The notes beneath the pieces are model-generated. The model made no database searches, was not told the DNA's origin, and saw only the letters and a list, made by a program, of their open reading frames with translations. Positions 8,174 to 17,711 of a stretch of 64,000 nt of DNA are shown piece by piece; the stretch's first letter is position 1, and each line of letters begins with the position of its first letter. The stretch spans positions 62,001 through 126,000 of the forward strand of contig JADJCG010000001.1 of assembly GCA_016703335.1 (NCBI GenBank), read 5' to 3'. A program made the translations under genes and the position numbers. Source of the DNA: Caulobacteraceae bacterium (lineage in GTDB: Bacteria > Pseudomonadota > Alphaproteobacteria > Caulobacterales > Aquidulcibacteraceae).

Positions 8174-9142
8174 ATGAGCGCTGATGCCTGCCCCACTTCG
8201 CCCACCGCCGCGACGAGCCCGTTTTCGCTGACACTCTCTCAATGGGTGTGCGTTTTGCGCGGTGTGGCAGCGACGGCGGAACGGGCGAATTTGGCGCTGA
8301 TTTCGGCGGGCGTGGCGTTCTTCGGACTGATGGCGGTGATCCCTGGGATCGCTGCAGTCGTCGCGTTTGTCGGCATCTTCGGTGATCCTGCTTGGATCGG
8401 TGATCAGATCCGCGCGCTTGGCGGCGTCGCGCCTGATGCGGTGGTGAACATTATTCATGATCAGGTGATGCGCTTGCTGACGCAAAGCAGCGATGGCTTG
8501 GCGTGGGGCGCGTTGTTCAACTTGGTGCTGGCGTTGTGGAGCGCACTGCAAGGCACGCGCTGGGTGCTGATGGCGCTGACGGCTGTGAATCGGCGTGCGG
8601 AGAAGCGGCGGGCGTTGGGGCGATACATCGCGGCGGGCATGTTCACATTGTACGGCCTCGGGCTCAGCGTGTTTGCGATCATGCTGATGGGTGTGGCGCC
8701 GGTGGCGCTGGCGTTCATCAACGCCGATAGCGGCGCGGAGATATTGCTGTTGGCGTTGCGCTGGCCGGTGCTTGGCGGCGCGGCTGTGGCCGTGACGCTG
8801 ATCCTTTATCGCTGGGGCCCGAGACGGCGGCCGCCGCCGTGGAAGTGGCTTTGGCCCGGCGCGATCATAACACCGGTTATGTGGCTGCTGGCGTCGAGCG
8901 CGCTGACTTTTGCGCTGCGCGAGTTTCCGGGCTTTGGCGCGGCCTACGGCTCGCTGGCGAGCGTCGTGGCGTTGCTGCTTTGGCTTTACGTGACGGCGCT
9001 GGTGTTTTTGCTCGGCGGCGCGCTCAATGCAGAGTTGGAGTTTTTCGCTCAAGGGAAACCGGCAGCGCCGGTCTCCCCTGATGAAACGATCGAGCCGCGC
9101 ACCGCTTCGGACGGTGGTCCGAAGCAGGTCACAGCGCGCTAG
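8174..9142 (+). CDS. YihY/BrkB family inner-membrane protein
   Basis: 322 aa with about six transmembrane helices and the YihY (formerly RNase BN) signature: SAGVAFFGLMAVIPGI early, a central RR-rich cytosolic loop, and G-FG-AYGSLASVVALLLWLYV followed by LLGGALNAELE near the end. Family function is unknown despite old names (tRNA-processing ribonuclease BN, virulence factor BrkB). The C-terminus is a charged tail. The gene is divergent from fmt and ends one base before the stop of the convergent CADD-family gene. The ATG has no clear Shine-Dalgarno. Confidence 0.9.
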   Translation: MSADACPTSPTAATSPFSLTLSQWVCVLRGVAATAERANLALISAGVAFFGLMAVIPGIAAVVAFVGIFGDPAWIGDQIRALGGVAPDAVVNIIHDQVMRLLTQSSDGLAWGALFNLVLALWSALQGTRWVLMALTAVNRRAEKRRALGRYIAAGMFTLYGLGLSVFAIMLMGVAPVALAFINADSGAEILLLALRWPVLGGAAVAVTLILYRWGPRRRPPPWKWLWPGAIITPVMWLLASSALTFALREFPGFGAAYGSLASVVALLLWLYVTALVFLLGGALNAELEFFAQGKPAAPVSPDETIEPRTASDGGPKQVTAR

Positions 9143-9143
9143 T

Positions 9144-9827
9144 TCAGCAAACCATGCCGGTTTCGCGCTGCATGCCCGACAGGAACGTGCGGAGCGCTTC
9201 CGCGAGTTCGCAGGCAGCGGCATGGGCTTCGGCGCGATCGGCTTCCGGAAGTTGGTTGAGCAATTCGCGGCAGACTTCTGAGTGCTCGACGTCGGCGTAT
9301 TCGTGCACTTGGAAGAATTTCAGCGTCGATTGTTCGGTGACGTCGTAGCGCTCAACCAAGCCCTCGATCTTCGTCTTCGCGATCGCCGGCAGTTGGCTTT
9401 CGTACGCATAAAGCGCGCCGAGGCCTGAGGCGTAGGACTTGCGCGAAAGATTGCGGAACGCGTCGATGAGAACGCGGGTTTCGGCGTTCACGCTAACGGC
9501 GCGCACTTCAGCTTCATCGGCGCCCATGCCGGCGGCGAAATCGAGCCAGAGCTTTGCGTGATCGTCCTTGCCTTCGGCGATGCCTTCTTCTTCGGCGAGG
9601 TTTTCAGCCAGCAAACGGCGGCCTTGCGCGCTCGGGCAATTGGCGTGCACGGCGCTGACGGCGCGCGGGAACGCTTCGACGTGATGGAAGTATTGGCGGG
9701 CATAGGCGCGCAGTGCGTCCTTGGTCAGCGTACCTTCTTCCCAAGCTTGATAGAACGGATGCGACAGCATCGAGCGCGCGGCGATGGCAGCGTCGATGGC
9801 GGTCGAGGTGCGGACAGCTTCAGTCAT
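9144..9827 (-). CDS. CADD-family (TenA/PqqC-like) protein, candidate pABA synthase
   Basis: 227 aa, all-helical haem-oxygenase-like diiron fold. Strong resemblance to the CADD family typified by Chlamydia CT610, which makes p-aminobenzoate for folate from one of its own tyrosines. The N-terminal HPFYQ.W places Tyr26 where CT610 has Tyr27; metal-ligand-type segments YFHHVEAFP, LAEEEG, DDHAKLW and VHEYADVEHSE are present, and Lys in IAKTKIEGL aligns with the essential CT610 lysine region (comparison from memory). The start is the ATG after GGGGGT; a GTG 13 codons upstream is also open. Located between def and fmt, which is consistent with folate/formyl metabolism. Confidence 0.82.
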   Translation of the reverse strand: MTEAVRTSTAIDAAIAARSMLSHPFYQAWEEGTLTKDALRAYARQYFHHVEAFPRAVSAVHANCPSAQGRRLLAENLAEEEGIAEGKDDHAKLWLDFAAGMGADEAEVRAVSVNAETRVLIDAFRNLSRKSYASGLGALYAYESQLPAIAKTKIEGLVERYDVTEQSTLKFFQVHEYADVEHSEVCRELLNQLPEADRAEAHAAACELAEALRTFLSGMQRETGMVC

Positions 9828-9930
9828 GGAGACCCCCGGGGAAGAGGCGCGTGGATGCGCCGTCAAATCGAGCCGGAGAATAGAGTTTTTGGCGTAAGGC
9901 GAAAGGCCTTGAAGACGAAAAACCGCGCTT

Positions 9931-10467
9931 TTAGAGGCGGTGTTCCTTGTTCTCGTCAGCGAGCTTTTTGGCCTTCTTCAGCTTGGCCAGCGCCTTCTCT
10001 TTTTTCAGGCGCGACAGATGGTCGATGAACAATACGCCTTCGAGATGATCCATCTCGTGCTGGATGCACACCGCGTAGAGGCCCTCGCAGTCCTCTTCGA
10101 TCTGTTTGCCGTTGTAATCCATGTAACGGAGCTTCACGCGCGCGGGACGCTCAACGTCGTCATAGATTTCCGGGACCGAGAGGCAGCCCTCTTCATAGGC
10201 GAACATCTCTTCGGACCGCGATAGGATTTCCGGGTTCACGAAATAGCGCGGCTTCTTTGGTTCGCCGTCGGGCGCGAGATCCATGACGATAATGCACAGC
10301 GGCTCGCCGATTTGGATGGCCGCAAGGCCTATGCCGGGCGCCTCGTACATCGTCTCCAACATATCATCCATGAGGGCGCGATGCGCGTCCGTAACCGGCC
10401 CTTCGACGGGCTTGGATTTCTCTTTCAGGCGCGCATCAGGCGCGATGAGGATGGGACGCAGTGCCAT
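9931..10467 (-). CDS. def: Peptide deformylase
   Basis: Removes the N-formyl group from nascent proteins; Fe/Zn-dependent. 178 aa, with the three signature motifs: GIGLAA (45-50), EGCLSVP (93-99, metal-binding Cys95) and HEMDH (137-141, His ligands and catalytic Glu138). The extended Lys-rich C-terminal helix is common in alphaproteobacterial and E. coli-type deformylases. It is the first gene of a minus-strand run with the CADD-family protein, 103 bases downstream; fmt follows beyond the YihY gene on the opposite strand. Confidence 0.97.
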   Translation of the reverse strand: MALRPILIAPDARLKEKSKPVEGPVTDAHRALMDDMLETMYEAPGIGLAAIQIGEPLCIIVMDLAPDGEPKKPRYFVNPEILSRSEEMFAYEEGCLSVPEIYDDVERPARVKLRYMDYNGKQIEEDCEGLYAVCIQHEMDHLEGVLFIDHLSRLKKEKALAKLKKAKKLADENKEHRL

Positions 10468-10668
10468 GATTTTCTGAGGTATGGAGCACCGGGCGGCCCG
10501 TCAAGCAAACGCCCGCCCAGGGCGCAGTCAAAACCCAGTAAACACTGGGAATTGGGCCTGCAGGCACGGCCGGAAACGCAGGTCCCGAGTGACGAAGAAC
10601 ACTGAGCGTCGAAGTTGTCCGCCTCATGGGCCCTGCTTAAAATCACCGCCAAGGGCGGAGGGATTTTC

Positions 10669-11584
10669 ATGCGCATTCAGTTGATCGCTTTGACGTGGGC
10701 CATTTGCGCGGCGGCGGTGGCGGTGGCGACGACGCCAGCGCACGCCCAGTATTGGGGCTTGCAGGCGCCGGGCCGCGCCCTCAGCGGCATGGGGGTCGTG
10801 GCCTACCAAACGCGCGACTGGGTACAGTGCAACGGCCAAGAACAAGGCCCGCCGCAGCGCGCGATTGCCGCGTGCGGGCGCATTATCGGCGAACGCTCCT
10901 CACGCGAGACGACAGCCTCCGCTCACTATTATCGCAGCGTGCTCTACCGGCAGGCTGGCGACACTGCGCGCCGACGCCGACGTGGAGCGCGCGATCACGC
11001 TTCTGACAGGCGTGCTGCAATCCGAGCCGGATGACTCCGACAGCCTCAACAACCTCATTTTCTTGCGCATTCAGAGGCGCGATTTCAGCGCCGCGGCGAT
11101 GGACTATTCGCGTCTCGCCGCGTTGCGCCCGCAGTCGGCCGAACCGCGCATTCACCAAGGCGAATTCCATTTCCGCGCCGCTGACTACATCAGCGCCATC
11201 TCAGCATTCGACATGGCCGCGCACATCGATCCGGCCAACGCGCAGGCACAATCCGGTCGCTGCGAAGCGCGCGCCGCAGCCAATCGTGAACTTGAGGTGG
11301 CGCAGCAGGCGTGCGCGGAGGCGGTGCGGCTGTCCAACGGATCGTCAGCGGCGCTTTTCTCGCAAGGGTTTTTGTACTTCAAGCAAGGCAATGTCGAAGG
11401 AGCTCTCGGTGAATTTGAGAGCGCGATGCAGCAAGACAATACGAATCCCTTCGCCGCGTATGGCTATGCAATCGCGAACCTTCGGCTCGGCCGACATGAG
11501 GCGCAAGCAAGCGAACTGCTCACCGCCGTCAGCAGCGATGTTCCGGAAGTAGCGATGTACGGCGCCGCAGGATTGACGCGCTAG
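10669..11584 (+). pseudogene. Exported TPR-repeat protein, split by a frameshift near 10965
   Basis: The ATG follows GGAGGG and begins a signal peptide ending AHA before QYWG. The first frame reads naturally to HYYRSVLYRQAGD, then becomes Arg-rich nonsense and stops at 11034. The second frame picks up at RADADVERAITLL and runs to 11584 with clear tetratricopeptide helices (ADYISAISAFDMAAHIDPANA, then LGEFESAMQQDNTNPFAAYGYA). Rejoined, the protein is about 305 aa. One surplus base lies near the GACACTGCG sequence. TPR proteins are scaffolds; partner unknown. Either a sequencing indel or a recent mutation. Confidence 0.75.
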
Positions 11585-11718
11585 CGGCGCTGTTCCGCGA
11601 CGCTCCTAAACACTCGTTAAAGCGAGGAACAGCCACCTCTAAGAGGCGTTCGCTCCCGGTACGGGGCACCACCGCCATGCGCGGCGCGCCGGCATTCCTG
11701 CTTCCCGAGGAGAACCAC

Positions 11719-12593
11719 ATGAAACGCTTCCTGCTGGCGACCGCCGCGGTCGTCACGCTCGCTTTCGCCGTGCCGATGGCCGTCGCACAAAACACGACAA
11801 GCCAGCCGACCTACACACAGGCGGGCCGCCGGTTGAAACGCAACCGGCGCTCGACGACAGCACGACGGAGACTCAGTCTTACGCAAGCCCGAGCATGGCC
11901 ACGCCGGACCCGATGCTCATGCAATCGACCGCGCAAGCCGAGCCGAACAGCGATAGCTATGCACACTCAGATACGACGGTCGGTCAGCAAGCTCATCCCA
12001 TGGATCAGAACTCCGACCGCATGGCCGCGACCGCGGCAGACCCGCAATACGCAGCGCGCGCCGATCAATTCGCCAACTCCACGATTGAGCCCGCGACGCT
12101 CCAAGAAGCAGCATTGGAAGCAGGCATGGCCGGTACGCCGATGAATGCGACCGATGTCTGCGGTACCCACGAAGTTGATCTGGGATCGAGCCGGCTCACG
12201 CGTGACTCGCGTCAGCAATTGCGGTTTGCGGTCGATCGCGCTTCCGCATGTGAGATCAATCAAGTCGTGATCAATGCGCCGCGCGGCCGTGAAGACGCCG
12301 TGCGTCAACTGCTCATCTCCCACGGAGTCGATGTGGCCGACATCCAGGTGCAAGAAGCCAGCGAACTCGGCGTCGAGATGCGCTTCGCAGGCGTTGCGAC
12401 GTCCAGCGAATACTACGCCTCGATCTTCAACTTGGATCAACAATTGGCGATGAACGCGCCGGCGACGCCGGATGGCTCGTACACGCCGGAGTCCAATATG
12501 ACGACGGATGAATCGATGACAGCGCCAGACGCCAATATGCCAGACGCAAGCGACGATCCAGACGCGGCGCAAAACGAAAGCACGACGCTCTAA
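11719..12593 (+). pseudogene. Exported protein of unknown function, frameshifted near 11823
   Basis: The ATG at 11719, with GAGGAG nine bases upstream, starts a signal peptide ending AVAQ. The frame is natural through TTSQPTYTQ, then turns Arg-rich; the frame ending at 12593 takes over at about GGPPVETQPALDDSTTE. One base seems missing in the GGCGGGCC stretch around 11820-11828. The rejoined protein is about 291 aa: a disordered Gln/Ser/Thr linker, a domain with one Cys pair and RQQLRFAVDRASAC, VRQLLISHGVD (reminiscent of OmpA-like or SPOR folds, not certain), and an acidic Met/Asp/Asn tail. Family not recognised. Confidence 0.68.
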
Positions 12594-12603
12594 GCGTGTT
12601 CTT

Positions 12604-12632
12604 GAAGCCCGGCGAAAGCCGGGCTTCTTTTT
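12604..12632 (+). terminator. Rho-independent terminator
   Basis: A perfect 10-bp stem (GAAGCCCGGC / GCCGGGCTTC) with a GAAA tetraloop is followed by five T. It starts 10 bases after the stop of the exported-protein gene, which it should terminate. Confidence 0.92.
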
Positions 12633-12970
12633 CGCGCTCAGATTTTGCAATCTTGCTGCGTAGCGTCGGCGTACGCGACGTCTGTCAGCCAGCTTATCCT
12701 AAACCGACTATTCGTCGGCTCGGCAGGGGTGGCTCTTCGCGCTTGCTACACGTGGCCTGCGATTGCCAAAGTGTTTACAAAACTTGCGCACACCCAATTT
12801 GGGTTGTCCGCGCACGCCCGCGAACAGCAGCAATCGGCGCAGCGCATCACAGCTCAGGCCCGCTAGTTCATTCGGCATATGCGACAGAAGTGAGCAGAAC
12901 CAGAAAGACTAACCAACTTTTTATGCTGTTGTGAGACGCTCGGAGCTCCTCAAAAGAGACCCCGCCGCAA
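12633..12970. other. Intergenic stretch upstream of the FIST gene
   Basis: 338 bases with no convincing gene. A 112-codon frame (12596-12934) starts on the terminator hairpin and has no Shine-Dalgarno or family-like sequence. AT content is locally higher near 12760-12800 and 12890-12935, so promoter elements for the FIST-kinase operon probably lie here, but I cannot define them. Confidence 0.4.
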
Positions 12971-14104
12971 ATGCAAACCGTCCTGATGCGCTGGCGCGAC
13001 GACGCCGGCGCCTTCGATTGTGAAACGCGCTCAGACGCGGACTTTGTCCTCTATTTCGGACCGAACGCGACGATCAGCGATGATCGATTTCAAAGCGCGC
13101 TGCGCAACGCATATCCCGATGCGCGCATTGTGGGCTGCACCACCGGCACCGCGATCTGCGGCGTCGATCTCTGTGACGAAGCTGCGTTCGCCTTGGCGTG
13201 CTCGCTTGATCGCGGAACGGTCAAGCTGGCTCAATCAGAGATTTGCCGCGAGAACTCGTACGAGTCTGGCGCCGCACTGGCCAGAGATCTGGCTGGACCA
13301 GATCTCGCCGGCGTGCTGCTGCTCTGTGACAGCCTCAATGTCGATGGCATCGCGCTGCTCGAAGGCATGCGAGCGAATCTTCCCGGCGGCGTTGTGATCG
13401 CGGGCGGGCTCGCCTCCGACGGTTCGGCCTTTGAACGCACTATCGTTGGCGCCGACTGCGCTCCCCGCGAAAGATTTGTCGCCGCGCTCGGCCTTTACGG
13501 CACCGGCATGGTGATCAATCAGGGTTGTGCGCACGGCTGGGATGTTTTTGGCCCGCCACGACGCATCACTAAGGCGGCGGGGCTAGAGCTGTTCGAACTC
13601 GACGGCAAACCCGCGCTCGATCTTTACGAGCGTTACCTGGGCCCAGACGCCGCTGAATTGCCGGCGGCGGCGCTACGGTTTCCGTTGCTTATCGAAAACC
13701 CGGACAATCCCACGGAACAAGTCGTCAGAACCGTCCTGAACGTGGATCACCAAAAGCGCTCGATGACGTTCGCCTCCCCTATCCCGGAGGGCTGGAGCGC
13801 GCGCCTGATGCGCGGCGCGCTCGATCACTTGACCGAAGGTGCACGCGTCGCAGCTGAGCAAGCCGCAGGCCAGTCCGTGCAAAACGATGGCGGCTTGGCG
13901 TTGCTGATCAGTTGCGTGGGCCGGCGGGTCGTCATGGGCCAAGAAACGGCCGACGAAGTCGAGGCCGTCTCAAGCCAGTTTTTCTCAGGGCTTTTGCAAG
14001 CAGGCTTCTACTCGCATGGCGAGATTTCGACCTCTTCGAGCGACCAAAGATGCGGTCTTCACAACCAGACGATGACGGTCGTAACGATCCAAGAGGCTGC
14101 GTAG
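12971..14104 (+). CDS. FIST-domain sensory protein
   Basis: 377 aa with no signal peptide or membrane segment. N-terminal FIST_N features: the DARIVGCTTGTAI-type turn near residue 55, LCDSLNVDG and GVVIAGGLASDG. FIST_C follows (from about 200) with LYERYLG, FPLLI and the final GFYSHGEI. FIST proteins are small-ligand sensors; in Pseudomonas and others the FIST protein NosP binds haem-NO and controls a co-encoded kinase. The next gene, 5 bases downstream, is such a kinase, supporting a two-gene signalling unit. The ligand is not deducible from sequence. Confidence 0.9.
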   Translation: MQTVLMRWRDDAGAFDCETRSDADFVLYFGPNATISDDRFQSALRNAYPDARIVGCTTGTAICGVDLCDEAAFALACSLDRGTVKLAQSEICRENSYESGAALARDLAGPDLAGVLLLCDSLNVDGIALLEGMRANLPGGVVIAGGLASDGSAFERTIVGADCAPRERFVAALGLYGTGMVINQGCAHGWDVFGPPRRITKAAGLELFELDGKPALDLYERYLGPDAAELPAAALRFPLLIENPDNPTEQVVRTVLNVDHQKRSMTFASPIPEGWSARLMRGALDHLTEGARVAAEQAAGQSVQNDGGLALLISCVGRRVVMGQETADEVEAVSSQFFSGLLQAGFYSHGEISTSSSDQRCGLHNQTMTVVTIQEAA

Positions 14105-14109
14105 TCGCC

Positions 14110-15057
14110 ATGCATCGGCTGTTGCAGCGCCAGCTCAATCAAGCCCGCGATCCGAACGGTGGCGTGTCTTATGAACGGCTGCTCAAGCTGGTGAACGAGG
14201 CATACTGCGAAAACGAGGCCAATCGCACTCGGGCAGATCGGGCCAATGAAGTCATGGCGGCCGAGCTTTCCGAAATGCTTGCCATCAAAGAGCGCGCGAC
14301 AAGCTTGGAGAGCGCAAAGCGCATCGCTGAAGCCGCAAACATGGCGAAATCGCAGTTTATCGCAAACATGAGCCACGAATTGCGAACGCCGCTGAACGCG
14401 ATCATCGGCTACACGGAAATGCTGATCGAGGACGCTGTCGCGGAGGGAGGCGACCGCCAGATCAGCGACCACGAGAACATCTTGCGCTCCGCCCAGAGCC
14501 TCTTGCATCTCATCAACGAAGTGCTCGATCTCTCAAAGATTGAATCCGGAAAGCTCAACATTGAGATCGAAGAGTTCCACATCGGCGAAGTCGTGTTCGA
14601 TGCCATCGCCGACGTGCGCCCTGCTGCTGCCGCCAACGGAACTGAGCTGATTGTTGAGATCGCCGATAGCGACATGACAATGCGGTCGGACCCCTATCGC
14701 CTAAGCCAGTGTCTGCGCAATTTGCTGTCCAACGCCGTGAAATTCACCGCAGACGGACACGTTACCCTCCGCGTTTGGCGCGAAGAGCAGGCAAGCGGTT
14801 CGTTTTTCAACATCGAAGTAAGCGACTCCGGCATCGGTATGTCTCCCGACCAATTGGCGCGCGTGCTGTCGCCTTTCGAGCAAGGCGACGGGTCCATCAC
14901 TCGCAAGTACGGCGGCACTGGCCTTGGGCTAACAATCACCCAGCAAATTGCGCAACTGCTCGGTGGCGACATCATTATCGAGTCAGAACTCAATCGTGGG
15001 ACGAGAGCCAAACTCGTGTTGCGCGCCGACCTCGCTCAGCTCAGTTCTGCCGCCTAG
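14110..15057 (+). CDS. Soluble sensor histidine kinase, partner of FIST protein
   Basis: 315 aa from the ATG five bases after the FIST stop. An N-terminal helical region (1-80; no transmembrane segment, no PAS) is followed by a HisKA domain with His89 in MSHELRTPLNAIIGYTEML, then HATPase_c: N-box LRNLLSNAVKFT, G1 DSGIGM, F-box SPFEQGD, G2 GGTGLGL. No receiver domain is fused, so the response regulator lies elsewhere. The lack of its own sensor fits input from the FIST protein. The absence of an additional in-frame upstream start within FIST supports this start. Confidence 0.9.
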   Translation: MHRLLQRQLNQARDPNGGVSYERLLKLVNEAYCENEANRTRADRANEVMAAELSEMLAIKERATSLESAKRIAEAANMAKSQFIANMSHELRTPLNAIIGYTEMLIEDAVAEGGDRQISDHENILRSAQSLLHLINEVLDLSKIESGKLNIEIEEFHIGEVVFDAIADVRPAAAANGTELIVEIADSDMTMRSDPYRLSQCLRNLLSNAVKFTADGHVTLRVWREEQASGSFFNIEVSDSGIGMSPDQLARVLSPFEQGDGSITRKYGGTGLGLTITQQIAQLLGGDIIIESELNRGTRAKLVLRADLAQLSSAA

Positions 15058-15108
15058 TCGTAGCCGGCGCCTCTAGATCAGTGACCATGTCACAGGCTAG
15101 ATCGGCGC

Positions 15109-15630
15109 ATGAACTACCCCACTCTCTATCGCCTCTCCGGCGCAGCCGCGATTGCGGGCGGCCTGCTGCGCATCGCTTCGTCGTTTCCGCTGACGCAGGA
15201 CGAGGTGACGTTGCAGTGGCTCTACACTGGCATCGATATTCTGCTGCTGATGGGACTGATCGGGATTTATCTGCAGCGGGCCGAGCGCTTGGGTTTTCTT
15301 GGGCTGACGAGTTTTGCCGTGGCGGTCGCTTCGCTTTCGTTTATTGGCGGCCCGGATGCTGATCCGTTTGGGTTCAGCACGTATGAGCAAGGCGCGGCGG
15401 CGTTGGCGATCGCGCTCGTGGGCCTAAGCATGGCGTGGGTGCGCGTTGGAGAGAAACCGATTTGGCCGGCATTGGCTTGGTTTGCGAGCGTGGTGGCCGT
15501 TGGGTTGCTCGGCATGATTGAGCCGCTGGCGCCTTACGGCATGCCAGCGGCTGGAATTCTGTTTGGTTCGGGCTTTGTGCTAGCGGGCCTGCCGCTTGTC
15601 GGCGTTAGCGTAGGACGCGCCGCTCGCTAG
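15109..15630 (+). CDS. Integral membrane protein of unknown function
   Basis: 173 aa with about six hydrophobic helices separated by short loops. It begins YRLSGAAAIAGGLLRI and resembles the general class of small DUF-type membrane proteins in alphaproteobacteria; no named family recognised. It lies 51 bases after the kinase gene on the same strand and may be read through from it. The last 26 bases overlap the convergent PRC-barrel-like gene. Confidence 0.72.
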   Translation: MNYPTLYRLSGAAAIAGGLLRIASSFPLTQDEVTLQWLYTGIDILLLMGLIGIYLQRAERLGFLGLTSFAVAVASLSFIGGPDADPFGFSTYEQGAAALAIALVGLSMAWVRVGEKPIWPALAWFASVVAVGLLGMIEPLAPYGMPAAGILFGSGFVLAGLPLVGVSVGRAAR

Positions 15631-15919
15631 CGCCGTTCTGGTCGCGGCGATCGCGGCTTTCGCGGACGCGGATCACCGTGCTGCGGGAGTCTTCGGCGAT
15701 CAGATCGCGGGATGCGACGGGCGCGTCGGCTGGCTCAAGCCCTGGGATTTCCACAGCGACGATCTCGCCGTCAGCATTGCGCTCTACGGCGGACACGCGG
15801 CCAATGGTTGTGCCGTCGTCGCCGACGACGCGAACATCCTGCGCGGATTGCGGAAACTGTTCGGCCGCGGCCACGCCGGGCAAACCAATCATCAGGGTAA
15901 ACACCAGGGTACGCAGCAT
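15605..15919 (-). CDS. Secreted PRC-barrel-like small protein
   Basis: 104 aa. Signal peptide of about 18 residues ending AAA. The mature part reads VVGDDGTTIGRVSAVERNADGEIVAVE in short pieces, matching the PRC-barrel pattern (strand, DG..IG.V, ... DG.I..VE.) used in small periplasmic or membrane-associated proteins. The C-terminus is an Arg/Asp-rich tail with several RxR pairs. Function unknown. It is convergent with the membrane-protein gene. Confidence 0.68.
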   Translation of the reverse strand: MLRTLVFTLMIGLPGVAAAEQFPQSAQDVRVVGDDGTTIGRVSAVERNADGEIVAVEIPGLEPADAPVASRDLIAEDSRSTVIRVRESRDRRDQNGASERRVLR

Positions 15920-16030
15920 CGCGGTTCCCGCCCCCGTTTGGACGGCCTCTTTAAATTGTTGAACGGGTTACAAACGCGCATAGGCCGCAGGCGTTCCGGC
16001 TTGCGTACCGTCACCCCAACGGCGATATGA

Positions 16031-16131
16031 GGCGCGCAGGCAGGCGGCGGACGGCCGCCCCGCCAACCCGGTCAGATCCGGAAGGAAGCAGCCGTAACGG
16101 GTTGCGTACGGGTCGCTGTCCTGTCTGCACT
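16031..16131 (+). ncRNA. ffs: Signal recognition particle RNA (4.5S, small bacterial type)
   Basis: Contains the universally conserved SRP domain IV loop: GGTCAG at 16070-16075 and GGAAGGAAGCAGCC at 16079-16092, followed by AACGGG. The flanks pair: GCGCAGGCAGG at about 16033 with CCTGTCTGCAC ending at 16130, and inner CCAACCCG with CGGGTTG, giving the long hairpin. It is about 100 nt, the alphaproteobacterial size. The RNA binds Ffh and drives co-translational membrane targeting. In many alphaproteobacteria ffs lies directly before dnaX; here a kinase gene on the other strand separates them. Confidence 0.93.
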
Positions 16132-16147
16132 TTCCCCAAAAGCGCGA

Positions 16148-17569
<1,422 letters not shown>

Positions 17570-17711
17570 TGCCCCTCCCGGTTTGTTTCGCGTACGAAAC
17601 CGCGCAGATTCAGAGGGTAATCGGCGCACGGTAAACGAGGCGCCAACGCCGCAGCTTCCAGCGCCGACCTAGGGAGTCGCAATTCCCGGCAAAATCCTTA
17701 GGTTTCAGGGC

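Noticed and set aside
8090..9223. 377-aa minus-strand ORF opposite the YihY gene
   Set aside because: Antisense to a conserved membrane protein; Arg/Gln/His-rich with no domain.
10955..10985. Programmed frameshift in the TPR gene
   Set aside because: No slippery heptamer or downstream structure seen, and many other genes here have similar single-base breaks.
12596..12934. 112-aa ORF after the terminator
   Set aside because: Starts on the terminator hairpin, no Shine-Dalgarno, no protein-like pattern.
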